Below are positions 1-9,623 of a stretch of 64,000 nucleotides of DNA, in pieces. The first letter of the stretch is position 1. Every line of letters begins with the position of its first letter. The position numbers and the translations under genes were made by a program. The notes beneath the pieces are model-generated. The model ran no database searches. It had not been told where the DNA came from and saw only the letters and a list, made by a program, of their open reading frames with translations. Source of the DNA: Neurospora tetraspora (Eukaryota; Ascomycota; Sordariomycetes; Sordariales; Sordariaceae); NCBI RefSeq assembly GCF_033439725.1, contig NW_026944384.1, forward strand, positions 2,852,001 through 2,916,000, read 5' to 3'.

Positions 1-727
1 AGGTCTCGTATGAGAGGTATTCCCCTTCCCCTTCCCCAGCAGCAGCCGACTCTGATGACGACTCCGAGGCAGACTCACTGGACTCCTCCAGCCTTGAAGG
101 CCTACACCGGTGATCGTGCTGGAACTCGTAAACAGGAGAGAGCTTGCACCCGCTGCAAACGTACAGCCAGACGGCCCAGCGGTAAAAGTCATCTGGGTCG
201 TCGACGTCGTCGTCAAAGACAAAGTGGCCTGTTTCGGCCTCGATGAAGACATCGCGGTTACGTGGGCTGAGGGCGGTGCTGAAGTATTCTGAGTATTCGC
301 AGAGGAGCCGTTTGTGGAGGAAGAAAACTTTTGTTGGCCTTGAGGTTGTTGTTGTTGTTGTTGCCGGGCCTGAATATTGTCCCTGTTGTTGCTGCTGCTG
401 TCCATGTCCGCCTCCACCGCTCCCGCCGCCGCCAACGGTAATTTTGATCCTCTCGCAGAGGGTTCTGCGGACCATGGGATCCGATTCGCACGGGATAACC
501 CCAGAATAAACACGACAAGGACGGTTAAAGGTCGGCCACACAATTTCCACAGGCCCCTGGGGCTCGGAGGCGTCCTCCGCTGACTCTGAGATAGGGTCCT
601 CTTCTGCTGAGATATCGTTCTCCGCTGAAGGAGTGTCCTCAGATGAGGGAGTGTCCGTTGTCCCCCCATCATTGAGTCTGCCTCTTTTCCTCCTCGAGAG
701 TTTTTTTAGGATCTCCTTCGTCCTCAT
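1..727 (-). CDS. BTB/POZ-domain protein, 5' part (runs off left edge)
   Basis: An open frame starts at the ATG at 727-725 and stays open to the window edge (242 codons), so the C-terminus is missing. Residues 1-60 are charged and Ser/Glu-rich, starting with a Lys/Arg patch. Residues 99-128 are low complexity (Gly, then Gln, then Thr runs). From about residue 133 the pattern is that of fungal BTB domains: KVFFLHKRLL (a hydrophobic strand followed by the His-Lys that fits the FxVHK motif), CEYSEYFSTAL, then an acidic loop ending in FYRWAVWLYVCSG, which fits the usual FxxFLxWLYTG. After residue 210 a Ser/Glu-rich stretch leads to the edge. Fungal BTB proteins of this type are usually small and poorly characterised; some act as CUL3 adaptors, but nothing here shows that. 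The start is the first ATG of the open frame. Fold assignment is fairly sure; function is unknown. Confidence 0.7.
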   Translation of the reverse strand, partial: MRTKEILKKLSRRKRGRLNDGGTTDTPSSEDTPSAENDISAEEDPISESAEDASEPQGPVEIVWPTFNRPCRVYSGVIPCESDPMVRRTLCERIKITVGGGGSGGGGHGQQQQQQGQYSGPATTTTTTSRPTKVFFLHKRLLCEYSEYFSTALSPRNRDVFIEAETGHFVFDDDVDDPDDFYRWAVWLYVCSGCKLSPVYEFQHDHRCRPSRLEESSESASESSSESAAAGEGEGEYLSYET

Positions 728-2554
728 CGTGTTAGTCAAAGGTGAGCGAGAAGTTTTGGAACAATAATTATTTGGATGGCGGCTTGGTTGGGCCAAAGAT
801 CGATAAACAATTTCTTGGGGAATAACGGCTTTGGAAGATACCGACAACTTACCTTTTGAAGCCCTGCTCTTCTATCGTCTCCAATAGTTCACGAACTCTT
901 TCCATTCGCATGGCATACCAAATCTGGCATTCGGTCTGTACATACCCCTGTGCCAGTACGATCGATGTGGTAGCGATCTAGTCTACTGTGTATGCCATGG
1001 TGCACTGCAGCACACACACACACAGTATATTTCCGATGGTGTTTCTTAAATTTGAAGATGCACTCATGCAGATGGGTAGGGGTTTATTCCATAGACCGGT
1101 CGGTCGTCGATGATGATCACGACGATGGAAGCGCCTTGGAATTTGATTTTGGGCTTCTTTTCGCCGTGTGTCTGCCTTGCCCCTCCAGCTTACTGCCCTG
1201 CCTCAACCTGCATCAGCACCAATCAGGCAGACCACTCGGATCGTTATTGCCGTGAGGGCGTGAGGGACTGTTTCAGCTCTCCTCGAGCGCAGTCTTCTTA
1301 TTCCTCCATTGGTTAGGTTCCATGCATTTTGACAGCCTTGAATCTTGATATCTTCAACAAATGGTTCATTATTTTCAATACAGCCTCCAAGAGATCTGTA
1401 ATAGCGTAGCAGTTCGCAATGTTTACTGATCTGGACAAAGATGGTAACTGCCAAGACCAAACAGATGGCTACAAGCAGCTTTGGGCGACTTCCAAGACAA
1501 TTCCTCTCACATGGTTTCTCAGAGGTATTCTGACAAGGTAATGTAGTATTCACGCTTTAAGAATTGGACTGGATCCGGATACTTGCGAGCGGTTTTCCCA
1601 ACAGCGTCAAGAAAAGGAAAAGGGCATCAGAAGGATCGTCGTGCTCAGCATTACCTGAACAAAATCATCAACGTCAAAAAGCCCACGGAAAATGCCGCCT
1701 CTCTCCCCATGCATACCTACACCAACCACGATGTAGATATACCAACGATCCACGCGGGGTAAAATAAGCCCTCTGGTGCGAAGCTCTTTGTCATCGAGAG
1801 CTGAGCCCTGAAGTTGACAAAAAGGGGGGAAGCTACGTATCCATTTGTGCGTAACAAAATCCAAACAAGGCCGCGGAAAGCCCGAACGAGGAACAAAGAA
1901 GCTCTCTTCAGGAAGTTGAGGACTCCCAGAAAGGTTCATCGCCAGACGGAAATCAACGGCTCCCCCCCCCGTCTCGCCTACATCGCCCGTCTGGCCCGTC
2001 TCGGCCGGGGAATCTCGATGTTGCCGAAAGACGGATAGACGGATGGACGGACGGGAATAACTTGCTCATTATCCATTATCTCGAGCCACCCGATCGACAC
2101 TTGGGACACTTGTCGTTCGTCTTTCTTTGTTGTTGTTGTTGAGCTCCTCCTGCGTTCCTCTGTCTCTTTGTTCGTTCGCCCCCAAGTTCCCTCAGAGTAT
2201 GGGAGTGTGACACTTCCCCTCCTCCTTTTATCCATCGTTCAAGCCCAAAAGGAAGACCACTATGCTTCTGTGCGATAGTTCGATATTAGAACTGATAGCT
2301 GAACGGCGCGTCTAAATTGTCGGATGAATTGATAGAATGTAACGTGTTGGGGGTGAAGTGACATGATTGTCGAGCGCCAAACCAGTGCGGCCAGGGCCCC
2401 AGGGTTGATAGGGACTGTAGAGGTCGGTAGTGACGGTCCAGATGGTAGGGACTAGGGACTTGTGACGGTAGGGCTAATCAATATGGCGAGAATGACCAAC
2501 TACCGACGCTACCCAAACTTTGGGAGTTTGAGGGATATGGTAACCTTTTAGAAG
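728..2554. other. Intergenic spacer, left part
   Basis: No convincing gene is visible. The longest minus-strand open stretch (1203-1553) lacks an ATG and encodes one hydrophobic segment; I do not treat it as a gene. The region may hold the promoter of the BTB gene (728 onward, leftward). A short (TTG)n run lies at about 2128-2141. Confidence 0.5.
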
Positions 2555-2967
2555 GAGAAAGTCTTTTCGCACCGCCATGATTGTCTTCAGACACCGCTAT
2601 CCAAAATTGAACTAAGTATAACTTCGCCAAACTTAGGTCTACGAATACAATAGTAGGGTCAGAAAATCTGTTAATTTTTGTTTCATATTCCTAAGGCAAC
2701 ACCCCTCTCATACCCCTTTATACTCCCGCGGTAGGAGCAAAAGTTTAATATTAAAAGTTAATTAAACATATCTTTAATGTTCTTTACATTACTAACGCTA
2801 CAGAGGGTGTATAATTACAATACGAGTAGCGTTTGGTAGAGTAAAAAGAGACAAAAATTCCGAGCCCCTTTATGAATTATAAGGTCTTAGTTTGGTAGAG
2901 TTACTTTGGAACGCATTTTGAATAGCGGTGTCTGAAGACAATCATGGCGGTGCGAAAAGACTTTCTC
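2555..2967. mobile_element. hAT-like MITE, 413 bp, with 8-bp target-site duplication
   Basis: The two ends, 2555-2600 and 2922-2967, are perfect 46-bp inverted repeats (GAGAAAGTC...CCGCTAT outward to inward). The element is flanked by an exact direct repeat TTTAGAAG at 2547-2554 and 2968-2975. An 8-bp target-site duplication is the hallmark of the hAT superfamily. Inside the perfect arms the symmetry continues for about 40 bp more in degenerate form (for example AGACCTAAGTTTGG against AGGTCTTAGTTTGG), several differences being C/T or G/A transitions as expected of repeat-induced point mutation. The core is AT-rich and has no open reading frame, so this is a non-autonomous element. Superfamily assignment rests on the duplication length only; the terminal bases are not a classical hAT CAGGG. 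Confidence 0.85.
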
Positions 2968-2975
2968 TTTAGAAG

Positions 2976-5900
2976 AACTATGGTTATTTGAGTCCTCGAT
3001 ATTACCACTTCGATGGATGTTGCTGTGGCAGGTCGCTCCAATCAAGCCAAGGGGGTCGGTCGGTTACTTTTGTGACGTCTCCAATGGTGATCTTGGACAG
3101 GGACAGGGAGTGAGAGTCTTTTAGATAAAGTACGCAGGCGAGCTGTGATGCTGTTACGGGGATGAAGAGCCAGGTGCCATCATGATCTCATGAGTGAAGA
3201 AGATCACCGGCCGGGATACCGTCCAAGGCAGTAACAGAATCCTTACCTCTCGATCATGATAACGTGGGACAGTAAGAACCTAAATCGCACCTGCCTCCTG
3301 TCTACCAGGTATCAACCTCCAAAGACAGCATTTCTCAACTTGCTCTTTCCTTCCTGACTTCGATTGGTAGGTAGCAAATTGCACCTTCAAAAGGGCAACA
3401 TGTTCTTGGCTCCTTCCATTTTCCACCAATTCTCTCAGAGTCCGATGTGCTGCACATGGACGCCGACGCCGGAGTTATGCTTGGCATAGGTAAGTACTCA
3501 CAGCTCATCATGCTCAGCGTGATAGAAAAACGTGTAAACACAGAAACCTCCCATTGGTTTACGGTATGAATTGACGAGTCGGCGACTTCTTCCGTGACAT
3601 GACAGCGAGACAGACAGATAGCGCTTGCGTGAGAAGAGTGAGACAAAGAAACCCTGGATGTTGAAGATCCCGGTGATGTTATGCTGGCTTGATGCTGGAA
3701 GCTGAGGGTGTTGGTCTGTTGATGATCGGCCAGCTGAAGATAGAGGTCACAACTGTGGTGATTAATATGGGAATACCACGGAGGATTGGACTCTTACGGG
3801 GACGGAGATTGGGGGCCCCTGTTGTTGATAAAGTGATGTGTTTGGTAGTGGTGATGGTTCGGTATAGTTTAGTAACGCTCAACCGAGTGGATGAGGTCAT
3901 CCCACAGCGCAATTGACCTGACTCTCCAGATCCGTACTCCTGCTTTGAGCAAGCAACACAAACACAAACATTCGAAATCAAGGTTCATGATACTGTACCC
4001 TCTCGCCTGGCAGTCCCGCACCGCACCACTCTATCGGCGTCGTCGGGGTCTTACACTCCCTAGTAAAAAAGCTGACGCCCAGCCAAAGATTTGCCCTGAA
4101 GCGAGGCCAGTGATAGGCGACCAAGTGGAAGGGGCCCAAGCGACCAACCGAAACACAGTTACTGAAGGTGGTGAAACAGCGGAAAACCGTTGGCTGAGCG
4201 TTGGCCCGGCGGTTTGGTCACCAGTTCATGGCCCTGTGGATTTCGTGGAGTGTGGGTAGGTGGTATTTGGGATTTTGTGGGATTGCGGAGTTCAGTGCAG
4301 TGTTCCAGGGCGGTGGTTCATCAATTCAATGACGATCGATATGACTCTGCGTGATCCCCAGATTTGATTTTGACACAAGATTTGGATGTTCAGACATGGA
4401 AGATAAGATGTTTCGCTCGCCCGTCTTATCTCGGAGGAAGACAGCCGTGATTGACAACTTCCTTGGTCCCTTTTCTGACCACTCCAATCAATCTCTTCGG
4501 CTTTATCGGGCGTTTATGCCATGTTTTATGTATGAAGGACAACAGGACAAGGAGGTGCAATGCACAAAGCCGACCGTTGGGACGAAGCTAGAAAACTGAT
4601 TGCACCCGTCAACATGGCCCAGAGACACGGCCAGATGCATATGCAGCGACGGGAAGGTCGTAGAGACGCATGGCCAAAACACCCGGACACCCAAGAATTT
4701 GGGCGTGGACGACATATCAAACGCCACTAGCGCACACATGGCCTGATGTCGTCCATGTTGACTTGCCCTGGGGGTTTCCATCCCGCAAGCCTCACGAGCC
4801 GTCACCTACATGATTGATGGGGGAGAGGTTCATATAAATAGACGACGAGTCTTGATTGCTTCGAACATGGGGGGTTTGGCTAACGGTCCAGCCTTCCTTT
4901 GTGTTGTTGTCTGCCTGTTTGGCCAAAGAATGGCCGGGCGAGGTTGAAGTGCTGGCTGAATGAAGGGTAGGCGCCCATTTTTACACATTTCGAAAAGATG
5001 GCGGGAAGAAGGGTGAAGAGGAGAAATGTAAAAGTAGATTAAGGAAAAGAATCGGTGAACATGCTTTGCATTGAACCATCTCTTGATGGGACAAGAATAG
5101 GGAATGAAGTTGAAACACGGCACACCGTTACAAACACATTCTGGGCACCAGGGCAGCAGTGTTGAACGAGAAGGGTTCCTCGATCCGATCATCTGTGCGG
5201 GTGCCGGTCACCCTTGTTGCGGTCGGCGCAGAGCGATGCAACGTAGCAAGGTCAGCTGGGCGAATGACAGGAGTGCATGGGCAGCCATGTGGGTCAAGAG
5301 CGAGAAGACGTGTGAAATTACAAAGATTATCTCAGGGTTATCTAAGAGAGTGGCTTAGGGTTATAGCAGTCGGACGACTTTATCCCCAGAGTTGGCAGGT
5401 GCTCTTGTCAAGCCCCGTGTGCCCCTTCGGCTTTGCTACCCAACCGCCCGGAGCAAGTGCTCAGCTCAAAATTTTTCTAGCCCATGGCTTGAGACTCGGG
5501 TAGACTGCCCAGAGTGTGACCAACTCTCGTTTCCATCAACAAGGCAGATGAAGATAGCATCTTGACCACCCCAAGCCAAAACACCATCTTTTTAGAAAAA
5601 ATGGTCCTCGATGACGGTCATGGTCGGTGACGGTAGCCGTTTGGTGGATGGACAGGATTTGTCTCGGACGCCCCACGCTCCCGTTTTAAGAACAGGATGC
5701 TGACAGTGCAAAGTAACGCGAGGGCCAGCCAGTCATTGGGCGTGCTGGTCCCCGACGGCTTGGTTCAGCCGGAAAGGAGCTCCAGCACAGAGTCGTGGGC
5801 ATTTGACTGGCATTGTTCCCCACCAAGACCCTTCCCACAGCCAACCACAAGTCTGGGCACAGCCAAGGAGTTGCAAGACACCCGACGGTCCCAGTCCAAG

Positions 5901-6808
5901 GGAACGGGGGGAGACCAAGGAGAGTCGAACGGGACTCGACTGAGCTAGCGAGGATCACTGGGAATTCATCATCATTTCAATATTAAAATGTCCATTTCCA
6001 TCACACTTCCTTCGCTTGTCTTACATAGTCCGTGAACACGGCAGTTTGTGAAGACAGGGTCGAGGAAATCAGGCGGTGGTTATCCACCACTAAATCCAGA
6101 GAGGATATATCCGGCCCAAGTCCGGTGAGCCAGTGTGGTGGATGGTGGATGATAGCCAGCTGCATGCTGAACCCGACAGGCCGTGACACTTTTACAGATC
6201 CAGCTAGACGCCTTTTACAACCTGGCTTGACGTTGGGACTGGATTGATGCCCTTTTTGTCTTTCCCCGTTCCCCAGGACTAGGCAAGCCCCCTCTCGTCC
6301 CCGTCACCCACCGCGTCGGTTCAGGTTGTTCCTCCTTTTTTTCCATTTCCTCTCATCCCAAGCAAAACCTGACATGCTCAACACCACATACGACTCAATT
6401 ACTCGGTGCCACCCACAATACACATAACACACTTCGATTGGCGCTTGTGGCCAGCTATTCCCTGCTTTGCCGCTAGGTACCTGTCTTCTACTGGCTCAGT
6501 GAGTGGCCACCTGCTAGCGACCGACATCGTCCCATCGCTACCGACAACTCGGACTTGTCCCGGCGCTTTGGCTCACTCAACAAAGCTCCACGCACAACAA
6601 GGACAACTCCCGGTCTACCTTACCTACACACATGTCTCGATAGCAAGGCAATATAACCGCCCTTTTTCTCTTTCGCACCCATTTGCCCTTCCGTCTACTG
6701 TTTCACTGCCCATCGACAGTACCGGCCGGGCGACTCAACCCATCCAGCTGGGTCGGAGACGGACGCCGACACCAGCTTCCCAACAAGCAACACAACAACC
6801 AACAAACC
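2976..6808. other. Long gene-poor spacer upstream of the 6809 gene
   Basis: About 3.8 kb with only short open frames on both strands (none above 140 codons), with no recognisable domain and no pair of frames joined by a convincing intron. The 3' third (about 6250-6800) is C/T- and CA-rich, ending in CAAC-rich sequence, typical of a fungal promoter and 5' leader for the gene starting at 6809. A non-coding RNA cannot be excluded. Confidence 0.5.
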
Positions 6809-8236
6809 ATGTTTGATCCAAACTACTCCATGGAGGATCAAGGGCAGCCAGTTGCCGCTGCACCGCCGGCCAACACCCGTGATGATGATCACACAGCCCC
6901 CGACGCCGATGGCTTCCTGATAGACGGCTTCCCAGAGGGCCATCATTTGAGGATCCACGATGTACTCCGCAGCCAGCAGCAGCAGCAGCAACGCAACTAT
7001 GTACGGCGCCATCAGGTTGCACGACGACGACAGCGACATCCGTCGCACCACAAGATTCAGAAACGCCCTTCATTAACCACGACCCCATCGGCATCGTTGT
7101 CCACGACAACCGCGGCAAGGACAACATCAGCGACATCAACAGCTTCAGCACCCGCATCCACATCCGCATCGGCATCGGCGACAGCATCGGCATCAGCATC
7201 GGCATCAGCATCGGCATCAGCTTCAGTACCTTTATTCATTCCTTGGTGGCTAACGACAGAACCGGCTCCAAAGGTCGCATCTCCATCTGCTCGTCATGTC
7301 GTCGACAAGTTGGCGCACGAGCTCAGCGTCCAAAACTTGCAACGGGAGGCTCTTCAATTGGAGGCTCAATCCCTTGTGCAACAGCAACAGCAGCAACAAC
7401 AGCGGAAGGAGCAGGAGCAGCAGCAGGTGCCCTTGTCACCGCCAACTGCCATGTCGCTGGTACCCGATACCGCTGCTACTACCACTGCCGATCATCAATC
7501 CTGGGCGGGAATTGGCAGCCTCGAGGTGGATGACGGGATTCAGATGGATGATGCATTTGAGCTTGACGACGCGAACCTTCAATCTCTTCTTCCCCCTTCA
7601 TTCCGCCAAAATGATTACTCTTCCAGTGCCGCGTCCTCGATACCAAATGCTCCTTCATCATCGTCAGGAAACACTTCGGAGAAAAAGAGGCAAGTAAAAC
7701 ACAGTGCCCAGACACAATCGCGGAGCATTCAGGCCCTGGTGGAGGAAATGATCGAAACCGGTACCCAGTGTAACGTTCGAAGCGCCCCTCTTCCAGCGCC
7801 ATCAGCACCCGTTCTATCGACATTAGACGACTTGAAAGTCGACCACGGTTACGATTTTGCATCAATGGAGTTGGAGGTCGACGAGCGCTACCTTGACGGA
7901 ACCGTTGATGTATTAGAGGAAGAACGGGCACTGCTCGAGTCGATACAAGTACGGCGCGCTGGTAGTGGGCCGGCGGGTATCCGGAAACACACGGTCGAGG
8001 GAACTCTCCCTCTCCGTTACCAGTTGTCGGCCGAGGCAGCCATGCGATGCGCGACCGTGGTACGGAGTCGGCCCCGAATGCGCAGGCGAAAAGAGCACGG
8101 AACAGGTAGTGTGACCTCGTCGGTTGCCTATTCGACCAATTCGTCTCCCATGGCCCAGCCTGTGCAACCCTCGGAACAACTGCCATCACAATACCTACCA
8201 GCGATACCATCATCGTCATATCACACGCCGCCATGA
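6809..8236 (+). CDS. Low-complexity Gln/Ser/Ala-rich protein of unknown function
   Basis: Encodes 475 aa in one exon. I chose the ATG at 6809 because it follows ACAAACC, a good fungal context, and opens an acidic N-terminus; the frame is open upstream to 6683, but that part reads like a CA-rich leader. Visible features: a Gln run near residue 52; a Ser/Ala/Thr tract (about residues 90-145) ending in a Ser-Ala repeat from a (GCATCG/A)n microsatellite at about 7160-7226; a predicted coiled coil with a Gln run (about 160-195); an acidic Asp/Glu-Leu segment near 240-260; and a basic patch RSRPRMRRRK near residue 425. I recognise no domain. It lies 1.4 kb upstream of wet-1 in the same direction and has similar composition. 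Low-complexity acidic and Gln-rich segments suggest a regulatory protein, but this is only inference. Confidence 0.6.
   Translation: MFDPNYSMEDQGQPVAAAPPANTRDDDHTAPDADGFLIDGFPEGHHLRIHDVLRSQQQQQQRNYVRRHQVARRRQRHPSHHKIQKRPSLTTTPSASLSTTTAARTTSATSTASAPASTSASASATASASASASASASASVPLFIPWWLTTEPAPKVASPSARHVVDKLAHELSVQNLQREALQLEAQSLVQQQQQQQQRKEQEQQQVPLSPPTAMSLVPDTAATTTADHQSWAGIGSLEVDDGIQMDDAFELDDANLQSLLPPSFRQNDYSSSAASSIPNAPSSSSGNTSEKKRQVKHSAQTQSRSIQALVEEMIETGTQCNVRSAPLPAPSAPVLSTLDDLKVDHGYDFASMELEVDERYLDGTVDVLEEERALLESIQVRRAGSGPAGIRKHTVEGTLPLRYQLSAEAAMRCATVVRSRPRMRRRKEHGTGSVTSSVAYSTNSSPMAQPVQPSEQLPSQYLPAIPSSSYHTPP
7160..7226. repeat. (GCATCG/A)n coding microsatellite
   Basis: Tandem hexamer-type repeats of GCATCG and GCATCA encode alternating Ala and Ser inside the low-complexity protein starting at 6809. 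Likely length-polymorphic between strains. Confidence 0.7.
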
Positions 8237-9623
8237 TGGACCTCGAAGATCTTGTGTACAGATTGATTATTGTATGGGCGTGGGAGTGAGCCCATTGTCG
8301 TTATTTATACCCAATTCTACGACCGCATATGTGGAGCATTTCAAGGAGTTCAGCTGGGATCCAATTCTTATATGTCAGGCATGCTGAAGGGCGAACATGA
8401 AAGCGGGAACCATTTTTATGCTTTCCAACCTCGATCTGCGGGATTCAGGTATTAATGATTCTGGCCTAGGGTATGCGACATTCATTAGAGTTGAATGGGG
8501 GGAATCGGGACGGTCATTTTGGTCGGGGTTCAGCACCACCGTCATTTTGTATAACGGCTCGGGCCTGGTGGTCGAGTCTATTTTGGAAAGATGTCGAGGA
8601 AAAAGGGGCATCCATGTACATGAAATGCTCTAGATTGGGGACATAACGGGATTGTTTCATACAATTGTCAGACGGGCGCTCACAGCCTCTATTCCTTTGT
8701 CGATAGACGGGTACAAATAGCTCATCCCTTGGGGTCCATCGATATCGAATGACAAGTGATGACACACCGTCCCGTAGTTCGGGGGCCCATGTGACAAAAC
8801 AAACTTGGTGTGCGCCTTCTTCCTCCCTTTATTGGAACCAGGACCCTGCTGACGACTAGGCATGATGGTGTGGCAGTACCTGCGCAAGAGGCTCTCGTCC
8901 GTTGCCGATGACAACCTCAATCGGCACAGTATAAACAGGGAGAATCGGAGCAGGAAAACAACCATGTTGCTATTCGTATAAGGAACGACAATGCTTTGCC
9001 CTGTCTCAGTTTACACCCAACGGCACATTCCAGACCTCGGTGTGGGGCGGAGCTCTTTGTATCAAGGCGAGCTAGAAGGACGACGCCCTCTGGACTCCCT
9101 CGACTCCGCTGAATGGTCGACAAAGAAAGGGATTCTTTTTCTTTATGATCCTGGCGTGTTTGCCCCGAGCTCCCTCCGAGCTAGACCATGTCATCGAAGA
9201 ATCGTGCCCGCCATTGCCCGCCATTGCCCACCATGTCCTCTTCGCTAAGATCTCGAGAGAATTGGAATGCATCGCACCAGCATTCCTCGCCCCTGCGAGC
9301 TCGCATACAAATGTCTAGCACATGCCTCTCACTCTCCAATCTTACATAGAATTTTGGCTTCATATATTCTCGTTGCCGGGGCAAGCTGGGTTTGTTGACT
9401 TTTCGGTCAGTGCAGACATCCCCTTATTCCTCCTGCCTCCCTGTCAACAACTTTCTTCGCCATGGTTTGCATCGGCAGCATAACAACAACATCCCGTCAC
9501 CAACAAGCTATTATCAAACACACCGCCCTTATTCGGTTGGAACACAATATAGCACCATACAAGCTCCATACGAGCCAACCTTATAGCAGCAGCAGCAGCA
9601 GCAGCAAACAGCACCCACCAACA
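8237..9623. other. Intergenic region and wet-1 promoter/leader
   Basis: No supported gene. A minus-strand open frame at 8657-8965 starts with ATG and has a hydrophobic N-terminus, but it has no recognisable features. The region should contain the wet-1 promoter; three matches to the AbaA/TEF-1 hexamer CATTCY lie at 9026-9031, 9264-9269 (reverse) and 9281-9286. Confidence 0.5.
9264..9286. promoter_or_regulatory. Paired CATTCC (AbaA/TEA-type) motifs upstream of wet-1
   Basis: GGAATG at 9264-9269 (CATTCC on the minus strand) and CATTCC at 9281-9286 lie 340-360 bp before the chosen wet-1 start, with another CATTCC at 9026-9031. In Aspergillus the TEA-domain regulator AbaA binds CATTCY and activates wetA. 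Hexamers occur often by chance, so the assignment is tentative. Confidence 0.3.

Noticed and set aside
1203-1553. Minus-strand open frame with a hydrophobic segment
   Set aside because: It begins with GTG, lacks an ATG, and no upstream exon could be joined convincingly.
8657-8965. 102-codon minus-strand frame with ATG and hydrophobic N-terminus
   Set aside because: No known motif and it lies in the wet-1 promoter region; a chance frame is likely.
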